Assembly (NCBI GenBank): GCA_963833835.1
Contig: CAWHZI010000002.1
Span: forward strand, 37,827-101,826
Length of the DNA: 64,000 nucleotides
Source of the DNA: Bog-532 sp963833835
Lineage (GTDB): Bacteria > Actinomycetota > Actinomycetes > Streptosporangiales > Streptosporangiaceae
Direction: 5' to 3'
Shown here one piece after another: positions 49,654 through 58,846 of the stretch. The translations under genes and the position numbers were made by a program. Position 1 is the stretch's first letter. Each line of letters begins with the position of its first letter. The notes beneath the pieces were generated by a model that saw nothing but the letters and a program-made list of their open reading frames with translations, was not told the DNA's origin and did no database searches.

Positions 49654-49724
49654 GCGCCACACCGTAGTGGTGACCGCTCACCGACGGTAGTGATCTTCGG
49701 CCCGAGTTCACCTCGCGGTCACGG

Positions 49725-50309
49725 TCAGCAGTCGCGCTGCAGGGTCAGCGCCTTGACCAGGGCCCCCCATTCGTAGGCGATCTGGTACGGCCAGGAGATG
49801 ACCCTGATCGGTGTGGTCACCACGTACACCGGTCCGCTGAAGCAGCGCTCCATCCGCAGCCGGGCCCGGGTGTCCTGCGGAGCGACCGTGACGACGGCGA
49901 CCGACCGCCAGTGGTATTTACGGGCCAGCCGCCCGACGTACTCCGCCTCTCCCCGCGTCGTCCCGGGATCGGGGTTGAAACAGATCAACCGGACACCGGA
50001 GACCGGCCGGGGGCAGCCGTAACCGGACTGGGGAGTGCCCAGTGAGACCACCAGGTTGGCCGCGCGGCGCTCCCCGGCCAGCCGCAGGGCGGTACTGAGC
50101 GTGCCATTCGGGGTGTCCAACGACACCAGCGCGTCCACCCGGGGCGGCATCCCCCGATCAGGCCAGACGAACAGCCGCGCGGTGGCTCCGAGGAACAGGA
50201 CCACCAGGACGGCCAGCGCGATGAGCCATCGGAACCGTCGCCGTCGCCGCCCGGCCGGGGACCGGGCCGGCCAGCCGCCGGACGTGATGGAGGCATCCTC
50301 TACCGGCAC
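49725..50309 (-). CDS. YdcF-like/DUF218 membrane-anchored protein
   Basis: This 194-residue protein has a basic N-terminus (RSPAGRRRRRFRW) and a single transmembrane segment (LIALAVLVVLFLGATARLFV), so most of it lies outside the cytoplasm. DALVSLDTPNGTLSTALRLA, NLVVSLGTPQSG and TTRGEAEYVGRLARKYHW match the YdcF/SanA-like domain, where a Glu/Asn-rich site handles an unknown small or envelope-related molecule. It is divergent from the GHKL ATPase gene. Function is not established. Confidence 0.75.
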   Translation of the reverse strand: MPVEDASITSGGWPARSPAGRRRRRFRWLIALAVLVVLFLGATARLFVWPDRGMPPRVDALVSLDTPNGTLSTALRLAGERRAANLVVSLGTPQSGYGCPRPVSGVRLICFNPDPGTTRGEAEYVGRLARKYHWRSVAVVTVAPQDTRARLRMERCFSGPVYVVTTPIRVISWPYQIAYEWGALVKALTLQRDC

Positions 50310-50394
50310 GGATGCTTTCCCTCTCGATCCATCGTGGGGCCGCCGGGCAGCATCGAGCCGACGACCGAGGGCGCGTTTCTGCTACGAATGTAGC

Positions 50395-52989
50395 GTGCCC
50401 GCCGACTACGAGCAGATCCGCGCGGAGAACATCGCCCGGTACGGGTGGGACACCGCGGTGCTCGATCTGCTCGGCCACTTGTACAGCGACCGGACCCACT
50501 TCATCTTCGAGCTGATCCAGAACGCCGAGGACGCCGGCGCGTCCGGGCTGACGTTCACCGTGTTCGCGGACCGGCTGGAGGTCTGGCACGACGGCCGCCC
50601 GTTCACCGAGGCCGACGTGCGCGGCCTGTCCGGGGTGGCCCAGAGCACGAAGTCGGGTGACCTCACCTCGATCGGCCGGTTCGGGATCGGCTTCAAGTCG
50701 GTCTACGCCTACACCAAGAACCCGCGGATCTACAGCGGCGAGGAACGGTTCCGGATCGAGTCGTACGTACGCCCGTTCCCCATCGACCCGGACCCGGGGC
50801 CGGAGCCGGACGGCGCTCGGTCCGGGGACGGGGCCGGGGGCGGCACCCGGTTCGTGTTCCCGTTCGACCTGGAAACCGTGCCCGCTCCGGTCGCGGTGAC
50901 CGAGATCGCCGCCGCGCTGAACGGCCTCGAGCCGGCCACGCTGCTGTTCCTGCGGCACCTCGGCCAGCTGCGGGTCGGCGGAGCCGGCGTCCCCGAGGTG
51001 CTGCTGCGGCGCACGGTGTCGCCCGGGCCTGCGGGCAGCCAGCGGGTCAGTGTTTCTAAATCTTCCGTTCAACAAACTCCGACGTGGCTGGTCTGGCGGC
51101 GAGGACTCGGGCAGACCGGTCCCCGGGGCGTGGCTCTCGACGTGGAGATCGCTTTTACCGGCGGTCCCGATGACGCGCCGCCGCGGGTCAGCCCGCTGGA
51201 CCGGTCCCCGCTGAACGTGTACTTCCCGACCGAGAAGGAGACGTTCCTCGGCTTCGGCGTCCAGGGGCCGTACCGGACGACCCCGGCCCGCGACAACGTT
51301 CCGGAACACGAGCCCGCCAACCAGGGCTTCGTCCGCGAGACCGCGGTCCTGCTGACCGAGGTCCTGGCCGGCCTGCGCGACGCGGGCCTGCTCACGGTGC
51401 CGGCGCTGACCGCCCTGCCGCTGGACCCGGCCCGGTTTCCGCCGGAGTCGATGTTCCGCCCCCTGTTCGACGCCGTCCGGGCGGCACTGGCTCACGACGC
51501 GCTGATCCCGGCGGCCGGCCCCCGGCACGGCTCCTACGTGGCCGGCGTTACTGACGCCGGCCCTGAGGCTGGTCCTGACGCCGAGGTGTACCGGGCCGCC
51601 GGTGACCTCGTACTGGCGGCCAGCCCCGGGATGATCGGCCTGCTCGATCCCGCTCAGCTCGGGGACCTGCTCGACGCGGGCGGACCGCGCTGGTTCGCCG
51701 ACCCGGCCATCACCCCGGACGGCACGCCCGTGCTGTGGCGGTACCTGCGTGACGAGCTGTCCGTCCCCGAGCTCACCGCGGCCGGTGTCGCCACCCGGGC
51801 CGGGCCGGACTTCCTCAGCCGCCAGCCGGACCAGTGGATAGCCGATTACTACGCCTTTCTGCACGCGGACACCCGGCTGTGGCGGGCCCCGGCCGACCCG
51901 GACGACCCTCCGGCCCCGGCCCGCACCCAGCCGATCATCCGCCTCGAAGACGGCCGCCAGGTCCCCCCGTTCACCCCCGACGGCCGCCCCGCCGTCTACC
52001 TGCCGGACCTGCTGGGCACCTCCGAACCCGGTGCCGCCACGGTCCGGCGGGCCGTCGCCGCGGACCCGGCGGCGCACCGGTTCCTGGTCGCGCTGGGCCT
52101 GACCGAGCCGGACCTGCTGGCCGCGGTCCTGGACGGCGTGCTGCCCCGCTACGACGACCTGGACCTGGCCGACCTGGACCCGGCCCGGCACAGCGCCGAC
52201 CTGGAGTACGTGGCCCGGGCCCTGGACCAGGCCGCGCCGGCGGACCGGGAACGGCTGCTGGAACGGCTCGGCCAGACCGCGTTCCTGGTCGCGGAGAACG
52301 CGGCCACCGGGGAGGTGCGCCTGCTGCCGCCGCCCCGGCTGTACCAGCGGAGCAAGGAGCTGGAGACCTACTTCGAGGGCAACCCGGACGTCTGGTTCGC
52401 CCGCGACACCTACGGGCCGTGGCTGGTGCAGCTGCGCGACATGGGGGTGCGGCAGCACGTCCAGCTGACCGCCCGCGCGCCCGGCCCCACCGGGCACGTG
52501 GTCGTCGCCGTCGACTTCGGCCGTAACGAGCGCGGAATGGACGGCTTCGACCCCGCCGCCGAGCTGGACGGCCTGGAGTTCGCGCTGCGGCACCCGAGCC
52601 ACGCCCTGGCCGAGTACGTGTGGAACACCCTGCTCAGCCCGAACCGGCAGCTGATCGCGGGCGTGGTCGAGCGCTCGGTGCTGATGTCGTTCGCCGACGC
52701 CAGCCGGGAGACGGTGCGGTCGGCGATCGGCGTGGCCGCCCAGGATGCGGCCTGGCTGCCGCACCCGGACGGCACGTTCCGCCTGCCCGCCGAGATCTCC
52801 GTGGACGAGCTGCCGCCGACCTTCGCCCGGGACGAGCAACTGGCCCAGGCCCTGGGTATGCCGCAGCCGGTGGTGTCCCTGGCCGCCCGCCGGCTCGGCC
52901 TGCCGCCCGCCGTCCTTTGGGGCCTGAGCGCCCACCCCGACTTGGTTGAGCTGGTCGAACGCGAGCTGGAGGCCCGGGACGGCCAGTGA
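50395..52989 (+). CDS. Sacsin-type GHKL (Hsp90-like) ATPase protein
   Basis: This protein of about 864 residues starts at the GTG at 50395. The N-terminal ATPase domain has the Bergerat fold motifs FIFELIQNAEDAGAS (N-box), EVWHDGRPF, and FGIGFKSVYAYT (G-box). This is the sacsin N-terminal ATP-binding type also found in Hsp90-like and some phage-defence-associated proteins. The rest is long, Pro/Asp/Leu-rich and not assigned. I do not see a nuclease or protease domain. A much longer frame is open upstream to 50035 but overlaps the divergent gene and lacks a start signal. The stop sits 1 nt from the convergent VOC gene. Its role is unknown. Confidence 0.8.
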   Translation: MPADYEQIRAENIARYGWDTAVLDLLGHLYSDRTHFIFELIQNAEDAGASGLTFTVFADRLEVWHDGRPFTEADVRGLSGVAQSTKSGDLTSIGRFGIGFKSVYAYTKNPRIYSGEERFRIESYVRPFPIDPDPGPEPDGARSGDGAGGGTRFVFPFDLETVPAPVAVTEIAAALNGLEPATLLFLRHLGQLRVGGAGVPEVLLRRTVSPGPAGSQRVSVSKSSVQQTPTWLVWRRGLGQTGPRGVALDVEIAFTGGPDDAPPRVSPLDRSPLNVYFPTEKETFLGFGVQGPYRTTPARDNVPEHEPANQGFVRETAVLLTEVLAGLRDAGLLTVPALTALPLDPARFPPESMFRPLFDAVRAALAHDALIPAAGPRHGSYVAGVTDAGPEAGPDAEVYRAAGDLVLAASPGMIGLLDPAQLGDLLDAGGPRWFADPAITPDGTPVLWRYLRDELSVPELTAAGVATRAGPDFLSRQPDQWIADYYAFLHADTRLWRAPADPDDPPAPARTQPIIRLEDGRQVPPFTPDGRPAVYLPDLLGTSEPGAATVRRAVAADPAAHRFLVALGLTEPDLLAAVLDGVLPRYDDLDLADLDPARHSADLEYVARALDQAAPADRERLLERLGQTAFLVAENAATGEVRLLPPPRLYQRSKELETYFEGNPDVWFARDTYGPWLVQLRDMGVRQHVQLTARAPGPTGHVVVAVDFGRNERGMDGFDPAAELDGLEFALRHPSHALAEYVWNTLLSPNRQLIAGVVERSVLMSFADASRETVRSAIGVAAQDAAWLPHPDGTFRLPAEISVDELPPTFARDEQLAQALGMPQPVVSLAARRLGLPPAVLWGLSAHPDLVELVERELEARDGQ

Positions 52990-52990
52990 C

Positions 52991-53335
52991 CTACAGGTTC
53001 TCCTTGGCCGCCACGCAGAACTCGTTGCCCTCGGGGTCGGTCATCACCACGTAGTCGTCGTCCGGCTCCCGGATGTGGCGGACGGCCCGGGCTCCCAGGC
53101 CGGTCAGCCGGTCCACCTCGGCCGCCTGGTCGTCGCTGTACAGGTCCAGGTGCATCTGATCCCGGGCGGTGACCGGAGTCTGCGTCCGCTGCAGCGAGAC
53201 GTTGACGTGCTCGCCGCGCAGCAGCCGGAAGTCGGGGTCGCAGGACGACGGGGTCAGGTGCAGGGCCTGGGACCAGAAGCGGGTCATGGTCTCGATGTCC
53301 GCGCAGTTGATCACCGTGCTGCCCAGCCGGATCAC
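52991..53335 (-). CDS. VOC family (glyoxalase/bleomycin-resistance-like) protein
   Basis: This 114-residue protein is a single pair of beta-alpha-beta-beta-beta modules. GSTVINCADIETMTRFWSQA opens the first module, MHLDLYSDD opens the second, and VMTDPEGNEFCV is the characteristic end with a likely metal-binding Glu. It acts as a dimer in known cases. The substrate cannot be inferred. Ten bases separate it from the downstream end of the DUF1990-like gene on the same strand. Confidence 0.9.
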   Translation of the reverse strand: MIRLGSTVINCADIETMTRFWSQALHLTPSSCDPDFRLLRGEHVNVSLQRTQTPVTARDQMHLDLYSDDQAAEVDRLTGLGARAVRHIREPDDDYVVMTDPEGNEFCVAAKENL

Positions 53336-53345
53336 GATCGGGCCT

Positions 53346-54080
53346 TCAGCCGTTCTCGGCGGATCGTGGCGCCGGGTCCGGGCGGTCCTTCGGCCAGTCC
53401 ACCCGGTGGGTCCGGATCGTCACCCCGCCCCGCAGCCGGCCGCCCGCCAGCGTGGCCGCCTTGATGCAGACGTGCGTCCACATGTTGAGCTGGATTTCTT
53501 TGGCCAGCCGCAGCTTGTTGTACATCAGGCTGGACAGCCGGTCACCGGCCCGGGCCCAGGATTCGATCTCGAAGCACAGCAGCTCACCGGCCTGCGAGGC
53601 CCGGAACTCGATCTGCCCCGCCTCCAGGTGCCCCGCCAGGGTGTCCAGCCGGAACGAGGTGGCGTCCCGGTGCCCCACCCGGACCGGGCCGTCCCACGGC
53701 CCCGGCATGCGCACCACCAGCTCGTCGCCCTCCCGCAGGCCGCCCTCGGCCCCGAGGGTCTTCCGGAACGTCGCCATCTCCGGTGACGCCTGGTTCAGCC
53801 GGTCGGCGACCCGGTCCATGAGCGCGTCCGGCGTCATCTGCGTGTTCGCGATGTTGACCGAGTAGCACCGGTGCAGCAGCGGCCCCACGCCCGCAGCAGC
53901 CGGCTGTCGCCGGTCGCCGGGGTGCTCGTCGGCCAGGCCGGCCAGGTCAGCCGGGCCGCCTTCCTCCTCGGATCGGTGCATCGGTGTGGTGCGCCACATG
54001 TACCGCCAGCTCACGATCGTGATTCCCAGCGGCCAACCCAGTACTGTGCGGAGCCTGGACGAGCGGGTCGTCTTCCCCAT
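53346..54080 (-). CDS. DUF1990-like protein
   Basis: This 244-residue protein has the DUF1990 pattern. DGVGPLLHRRY-like wording (AGVGPLLHRCYSVNI) opens it, and VRVGHRDATSFRLDTLAGHLEAGQIEF is followed by ELLCFEIESWARAGDRLSSL and a closing helix with QLNMWTHVC. An N-terminal segment (LRTVLGWPLGITIVSWRYMW) is amphipathic and could touch the membrane. The function of DUF1990 is unknown. A second DUF1990-like gene lies on the opposite strand at 54373, so the two may be related copies. Confidence 0.7.
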   Translation of the reverse strand: MGKTTRSSRLRTVLGWPLGITIVSWRYMWRTTPMHRSEEEGGPADLAGLADEHPGDRRQPAAAGVGPLLHRCYSVNIANTQMTPDALMDRVADRLNQASPEMATFRKTLGAEGGLREGDELVVRMPGPWDGPVRVGHRDATSFRLDTLAGHLEAGQIEFRASQAGELLCFEIESWARAGDRLSSLMYNKLRLAKEIQLNMWTHVCIKAATLAGGRLRGGVTIRTHRVDWPKDRPDPAPRSAENG

Positions 54081-54156
54081 GCATAAATGGTCACACGGCG
54101 GGCAGTCATCGTTTCCCTGCGGGGTGTATTACCCCGCGTGACCAGGGGAGGACCCG

Positions 54157-54372
54157 ATGACCGTGACCGGAGCGCTTCAGCGCACCAGGCTGCGCCGGTC
54201 GTACCTGCACGCGGCCTCGCTGGCGTCGATCGGGTTGTGCATCGGGTTGTGGATCCGCGCCAAGACCGTGGACGACGACGAGCGTGGCAACGCCGAACGG
54301 CGCGCGATCTTCGTCGGCCTGTGGCCGCCGATGTTCTGGCTGATCGGCGACTCGCTGCCGGAAGCCGACTAG
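54157..54372 (+). CDS. Small membrane protein, hypothetical
   Basis: This 71-residue protein has one clear hydrophobic helix (ASLASIGLCIGLWI) and a second near the C-terminus (FVGLWPPMFWLIGDSL). Its stop TAG is immediately followed by the ATG of the DUF1990-like gene, so the two are almost certainly co-translated and may form a membrane-bound pair. GGGGAGGACCCG before the ATG is a good ribosome site. I do not recognise a named family. Confidence 0.8.
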   Translation: MTVTGALQRTRLRRSYLHAASLASIGLCIGLWIRAKTVDDDERGNAERRAIFVGLWPPMFWLIGDSLPEAD

Positions 54373-55119
54373 ATGCGTCCTTCGCTGCTGGCCCGGGTGG
54401 ACGAGGCCTCCACCCTGGACGACCTGCGTGGCCGCGAGGTCAACTACGACCCGGCCCGGGCCCCGCAGGACGGCTCTCCCGAAGGTCACTGGCACGTCGA
54501 CTCCGGCGCCATCCTCCTCGGCCACGAGCCGCCCGGGGACCCGGTGCCCGACGGCCCGTGGGAGATGGCCCGCGAGCTGGTCACCCACTACGAGTTCGCC
54601 GACGAGCGGATCCTGCGCGCCGTCTACCGCCAGGACCAGGACCTGCTCGGCCGGGACATGCTGCTGGAAGGCCGGTTCTTCTTCCTGCGCTTCTACTTCG
54701 GCGTCCGCGTCACCGACGTGTCCGACGAGACCCGGGACACCGAGCGCGGCCGCGAACGCGTCTGGGGCTGGTCCTACCGGACCCTGCAGGGCCACCTGGA
54801 GCAGGGCCGGATCACCTTCGAAGTGATCAAGAACCTGGGTACCGGTCAGGTCGGGTTCCGCGTGACCGGCTACTCCCGGGGCGCCCAGATCCCCGACCCG
54901 CTGGTCCGGTTCGGCTTCCGCCTGTTCGGCCGCCATACTCAGCTGCGCTACTACGCCGCCGTGCAGAGCCGGCTCTACCAGCTGGTCCAGCAGGCCCAGA
55001 GGGGCGAACCGCTACCCAAACCCGCCGTCCAGGCCGATGGCCTGGTCCTGGCCCCGGCCAGCGCCCGGCCGCACCCGCTGGAACGGCTGGCCGTCCGCTG
55101 GGTGTTCCCCGGGCCCTGA
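54373..55119 (+). CDS. DUF1990 family protein
   Basis: This 248-residue protein shows the DUF1990 blocks VNYDPARAPQDG near the start, VWGWSYRTLQGHLEQGRITF, GFRVTGYSRGAQIPDPLVRF and the final RRYY-type helix (LRYYAAVQSRLYQLV). The family is widespread in actinobacteria and has no established function; a lipid- or START-like cavity has been suggested for similar folds. It begins directly after the stop of the small membrane protein gene and is followed by the luciferase-like gene after 25 nt. Confidence 0.8.
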   Translation: MRPSLLARVDEASTLDDLRGREVNYDPARAPQDGSPEGHWHVDSGAILLGHEPPGDPVPDGPWEMARELVTHYEFADERILRAVYRQDQDLLGRDMLLEGRFFFLRFYFGVRVTDVSDETRDTERGRERVWGWSYRTLQGHLEQGRITFEVIKNLGTGQVGFRVTGYSRGAQIPDPLVRFGFRLFGRHTQLRYYAAVQSRLYQLVQQAQRGEPLPKPAVQADGLVLAPASARPHPLERLAVRWVFPGP

Positions 55120-55144
55120 GCTTGGCCCCGTAGGCTGATGAGCC

Positions 55145-56137
55145 ATGCGATTCGGTGTATTCGTGCCACAAGGCTGGCGCCTCGACCTGACCGGAATTGA
55201 CCCCGCTGCGCAGTGGACGGCGATGCTCGACGTCGCCCGCGCGGCCGAAGCGAGCTTGTTCGAATCGATCTGGGTGTACGACCACTTCCACACCATGCCG
55301 ATCCCCACCGACGAGGCCACCCACGAAGCGTGGACCCTGATGGCCGCGCTCGGCGCCGCCACCCAGCGGGTCCGTCTGGGCCAGATGTGCAGCTGCATGG
55401 GCTACCGCAACCCGGCCTACCTGGCCAAGGTGGCCGCCACCGTCGACGTGATCTCCGGTGGCCGGGTCGAGATGGGCATCGGCGCCGGCTGGTACGAGCA
55501 CGAATGGCGGGCCTACGGCTACGGCTTCCCCCGCGCCGGCCAGCGGCTGGCCATGCTGGACGAGGGCGTGCAGATCATGCGCCAGCTCTGGTCCACCGGC
55601 CGGGCCACCCTGGACGGCGAGCACTACCAGGTCGACGGGGCCATCTGCCGCCCGCTGCCGCTGCAGGAAGGTGGCATCCCGCTGTGGATCGCCGGGGGCG
55701 GGGAGAAGAAGACGCTCCGCACCGCGGCCAAGTACGCCCAGTACACGAACTTCGACGTCACCCCCGAGGTGTTCAAGCGCAAGTCGGAGATCCTGGCCGC
55801 GCACTGCGCCGACGTCGGCACCGACTTCGACGCCATCGTCCGGTCGGGCGAGTACCAGGTGGTCATCGGCGAGACCGAGGCCGACGTGGCCAGCCGGCTG
55901 GCCTGGCTCGAGAGCCACCTCGCCCCGCACCTGCCCGCCGACGAGCTGGCGGGGCAGCTCGAACGTTTCCGGAACAGCCCGCTGACCGGCACCCCGGAAC
56001 AGGTCGTCGCGGGCCTGACCGAAGCGCGCGCCCTGGGCATGACGTACGCGATCTGCTATTTCCCTGAGATCGCCTACGACCGCTCCGGCTTCAACCTGTT
56101 CAACGAACGGGTGATCCCGGCCCTGGCCGACCACTGA
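55145..56137 (+). CDS. F420-dependent LLM-class oxidoreductase
   Basis: This 330-residue luciferase-like TIM barrel begins MRFGVFVPQGWRLDL. SIWVYDHFHTMP, RVRLGQMCSCMGYRNPAYLA, GGRVEMGIGAGWYEHEWRAYG and IPLWIAGGGEKKTLR are typical of the F420-using actinobacterial subgroup rather than of FMN luciferases. It would transfer hydride between F420 and an unknown substrate. It is preceded at close range by the DUF1990-like gene. Confidence 0.92.
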   Translation: MRFGVFVPQGWRLDLTGIDPAAQWTAMLDVARAAEASLFESIWVYDHFHTMPIPTDEATHEAWTLMAALGAATQRVRLGQMCSCMGYRNPAYLAKVAATVDVISGGRVEMGIGAGWYEHEWRAYGYGFPRAGQRLAMLDEGVQIMRQLWSTGRATLDGEHYQVDGAICRPLPLQEGGIPLWIAGGGEKKTLRTAAKYAQYTNFDVTPEVFKRKSEILAAHCADVGTDFDAIVRSGEYQVVIGETEADVASRLAWLESHLAPHLPADELAGQLERFRNSPLTGTPEQVVAGLTEARALGMTYAICYFPEIAYDRSGFNLFNERVIPALADH

Positions 56138-56218
56138 TTCGCCGTCCCACCGCTTATTTCCCGGTCTCCCGTTCGTTATTAGTACTGAGACCCTTGAAAT
56201 CGCGTCGCTGGAGGTGCG

Positions 56219-56884
56219 ATGAGCAGCTATCTGATGATCCCCGGCGCTGGTGGGGCGGCCTGGTACTGGCACCGGGTGGTGCCGCTGCTGGAAGCGGCGG
56301 GTCATGAGGCGATCGCGATCGACCTGCCCGGCCCCGATCCCGAGGCCGGGCTGCCGGAATACACCGAGCTGGCGTTGGCGGCGGCCGACGGCCGGACCGA
56401 CGTGGTGCTGGCCGCCATGTCGATGGGCGCGTTCACCGCACCGCTGGTGGCCGCGCGTCGGCCGCTGAAGGCGCTGGTGATGGTCAACGCGATGATCCCG
56501 GTGCCGGGCGAGACCGCGGGCCAGTGGTGGGACGACACCGGTTCCCAAGATGCCCGCGTGCAGGCGGCCGAGGAGGGTGGCTACAGCACCGAGTTCGACC
56601 TGGACACCTACTTCCTGCACGACGTCCCGCCGGAGGTACTGGATGGTGGGCCGGCCCCGCGCGACGAGACCGAGGCGGCGTTTGCGTCCCCCTGCGACTT
56701 CACCGCCTGGCCCGACATCCCGATCCACGTGGTGGCCGGCCGCGACGACCGGTTCTTCCCGGCCGAGTTCCAGCGGCGGCTGGCCAAGGACCGGCTGGGC
56801 GTCGAAGCCGACGTGCTGCCCGGCGGTCACCTGATCGGCCTGGCCCAGCCGGAGCCGCTGGCCCAGTACCTGCTGGCGTTGTGA
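56219..56884 (+). CDS. Alpha/beta hydrolase
   Basis: This 221-residue protein has the core alpha/beta hydrolase fold. MIPGAGGAAWYWHRVVPLLE opens it, with IAIDLPGPDPEAG after beta-strand 3. The nucleophile Ser lies in AAMSMGAFTAP (M-S-M-G in the elbow position), a late acid in VVAGRDDRFFP and the His in GGHLIGLAQPE. It would hydrolyse a small ester or amide. GGAGGTGCG precedes the ATG. The gene is convergent with a SnoaL-like gene, and no partner is evident. Confidence 0.9.
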   Translation: MSSYLMIPGAGGAAWYWHRVVPLLEAAGHEAIAIDLPGPDPEAGLPEYTELALAAADGRTDVVLAAMSMGAFTAPLVAARRPLKALVMVNAMIPVPGETAGQWWDDTGSQDARVQAAEEGGYSTEFDLDTYFLHDVPPEVLDGGPAPRDETEAAFASPCDFTAWPDIPIHVVAGRDDRFFPAEFQRRLAKDRLGVEADVLPGGHLIGLAQPEPLAQYLLAL

Positions 56885-56904
56885 AGGCTCCCGGGTCGCG
56901 AAAC

Positions 56905-57291
56905 TCAGTAGCGTTCGACCAGATGGGCACGGCTTGCTGGAAGCTCATAGGGATCGGGCCAGAAGTCGGTGATCCGGGCGATCTTGCCGTTGTCGGCGAG
57001 ATCGAAGAAGCAGAGACCGGGCTGCGTGCCCTCTTGTCCGGTGAACTCAATCCAGCTGGCTGCGTGCTGGCCTTCGCCGACGATCTGCTGCACCGTGATG
57101 TGCCAGTCGTAGGCGAAGCCCTCCACGTTGAACCGGATGTAGGCGTCCCGGCCGCGGACCTGCTCCCTGGTCTGGGGGCCGCGGTAGATCACGTCATCGG
57201 CGAGCAGCGCGCTGAACGTATCCCAGTCCCGGGCCTCTGCCGCGGCCCAGTAGGCTGCGACCGCTTCATGTGCATCGGTCATACCAGGCAA
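56905..57291 (-). CDS. SnoaL-like/NTF2-fold protein
   Basis: This 128-residue protein has the cone-shaped alpha+beta fold of the nuclear transport factor 2/SnoaL group. DAHEAVAAYWAAAEARDWDT opens it, then FSALLADDVIYRGPQTREQV, WIEFTGQEGTQPGLCFFDLA and ITDFWPDPYELP. Members are isomerases, hydrolases or binding proteins, so the exact role is open. It lies upstream of nothing obvious and 56 nt from the FAD monooxygenase end on the same strand. Confidence 0.85.
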   Translation of the reverse strand: MPGMTDAHEAVAAYWAAAEARDWDTFSALLADDVIYRGPQTREQVRGRDAYIRFNVEGFAYDWHITVQQIVGEGQHAASWIEFTGQEGTQPGLCFFDLADNGKIARITDFWPDPYELPASRAHLVERY

Positions 57292-57346
57292 GCTACTCGC
57301 CGGACCCGGGCATCCTGGCCGGAGCCCGTGATCGTAATCCTGGCTC

Positions 57347-58846
57347 TTAGTGTCCAGGTAGCCAGTGCCGTAGCGCGGCGGCCGCCCCCGTGGCCCGGAC
57401 GTCCGGGCCGGCCGTCTGGTCCGCGGCCCAGGCCAGGTGGCCGTCGGGCCGGACCAGCGCCGCGCCCACCGTGTCCCACGGCGGCTGGGCCCCGGCGAAT
57501 CCGGCCGCGGAGGCCGACACCGCGCCCCGGAGGTCTGGCCCGAGGTGGCCCGCCAGGTCGCCGGGGGAGACCCCGGTCAGCACGAACCGGCCCGGCGTCA
57601 GCCGCCCGAACAGGTCCGATCCGTCCTCGACCTTCAGGTTCGGCACCCGCCGCCCGGTCAGCGGATGGTCGCCCGCACCCGCCGGGTAGGCGACATCTAC
57701 GCCCGAGGCGGCCGTGGCCAGCCGGGCATTCAGCTCGTGGCTGGCGGTCAGGGCCCCGGTCAGCATGGCCCGCAGCGCCTGCCCCTCCCGGCCCTGCGCC
57801 GCGACGACCGCGGTCTGGGCCAGCGTGTCCTCGATGACGGCCCGGCCCACCGGGGCCCGCTCGCCGGCGTAGCTGTCCAGCAGCTCCGGCGGGGCCATCG
57901 ACCGGGCCACCGCGGCCAGCTTCCAGCCCAGGTTCATGGCGTCCTGCAGGCCCAGGTTGAGGCCCTGCCCGCCCATGGGGAAGTGCACGTGGGCCGCGTC
58001 CCCGGCCAGCACGATCCGGTCCTCGCGGTACCGGTCGGCCTGGAAGGTCGAGCTGCCCACCCGGGTCAGCATGTCCGGGTCGTACATGCCGAAGTCGCGG
58101 CCCGCCAGCCGCTCGATCGTGGCCCGGTACTCGGCGAACTCCAGCGGTACCTCGCGCGGCGTCGTCATCGTGGCGTGCTCGATCCCGATCAGCCGGTGCC
58201 GGGTCTCGTCCAGCCGCACCCCGTAGAACGAGCCGCCCTCGCTGTGCAGGGTCAGCGCCGGGGGCACGTCGTCGTCGGCCACGTGCACGTCGCCGATGAC
58301 GCAGGTGATCGTGTCCTCGGTGCCCTGATACCCGATGCCGGCCGCGTCCCGGACGATGCTGCGCCGCCCGTCACACCCGGCCAGATAGGACGCGCGGAAC
58401 TCGCGCGGCCCGGTGGCCGTGTCGGCCGTGACCCGCACGCCCTCGTCGGTGGTGGCCACCCCGGTCACCTCGACGCCGCGCAGCACCGGCACGCCCATGG
58501 CCAGGGCGTGTTCCTCCAGCAGCTCCTCGGTCCGGACCTGCGGGATGAACAGCACGAACGGGAAGTCGGAGTCGAGCACGGACAGGTCCAGCCGGCTGGA
58601 CAGCATGGCGTAGTGGGCGCTGGGGATGCGCTGGCCCCGCGCGAGCCAGCCGTTGGCCAGCCCGCGCGAGGCAAACACTTCCAGCGTCCGCGCGTGCAAC
58701 GTAAACGCACGTGAATGCGGCGACCGCTGGTCACGTTTTTCCAGCACAATGACATTTGCGCCGCCCAGCTGGAGCTCCGCCGCCAGCCACAATCCAACCG
58801 GCCCGGCTCCAACTACGATGACGTCTGTCTCCGGCATACGGTCCAT
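57347..58846 (-). CDS. FAD-dependent aromatic monooxygenase (PHBH/PheA-TfdB type)
   Basis: This 499-residue flavoprotein hydroxylase has the FAD site DVIVVGAGPVGLWLAAELQL, the second motif YLAGCDGRRSIVRDAAGI (DG motif), and the third, RIVLAGDAAHVHFPMGGQGL with NLGLQDAMNLGWKLA. The C-terminal thioredoxin-like domain is shortened but recognisable (GRFVLTGVSPGD and ALVRPDGHLAWA). It hydroxylates an aromatic or polyketide-like substrate using NADPH and oxygen. No pathway partners are adjacent. Confidence 0.92.
   Translation of the reverse strand: MDRMPETDVIVVGAGPVGLWLAAELQLGGANVIVLEKRDQRSPHSRAFTLHARTLEVFASRGLANGWLARGQRIPSAHYAMLSSRLDLSVLDSDFPFVLFIPQVRTEELLEEHALAMGVPVLRGVEVTGVATTDEGVRVTADTATGPREFRASYLAGCDGRRSIVRDAAGIGYQGTEDTITCVIGDVHVADDDVPPALTLHSEGGSFYGVRLDETRHRLIGIEHATMTTPREVPLEFAEYRATIERLAGRDFGMYDPDMLTRVGSSTFQADRYREDRIVLAGDAAHVHFPMGGQGLNLGLQDAMNLGWKLAAVARSMAPPELLDSYAGERAPVGRAVIEDTLAQTAVVAAQGREGQALRAMLTGALTASHELNARLATAASGVDVAYPAGAGDHPLTGRRVPNLKVEDGSDLFGRLTPGRFVLTGVSPGDLAGHLGPDLRGAVSASAAGFAGAQPPWDTVGAALVRPDGHLAWAADQTAGPDVRATGAAAALRHWLPGH

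Noticed and set aside
50158..52935. 925-codon open frame on the minus strand
   Set aside because: It is antisense to the GHKL ATPase, has no recognisable motif and shows a Gly/Arg/Val-rich shadow composition.
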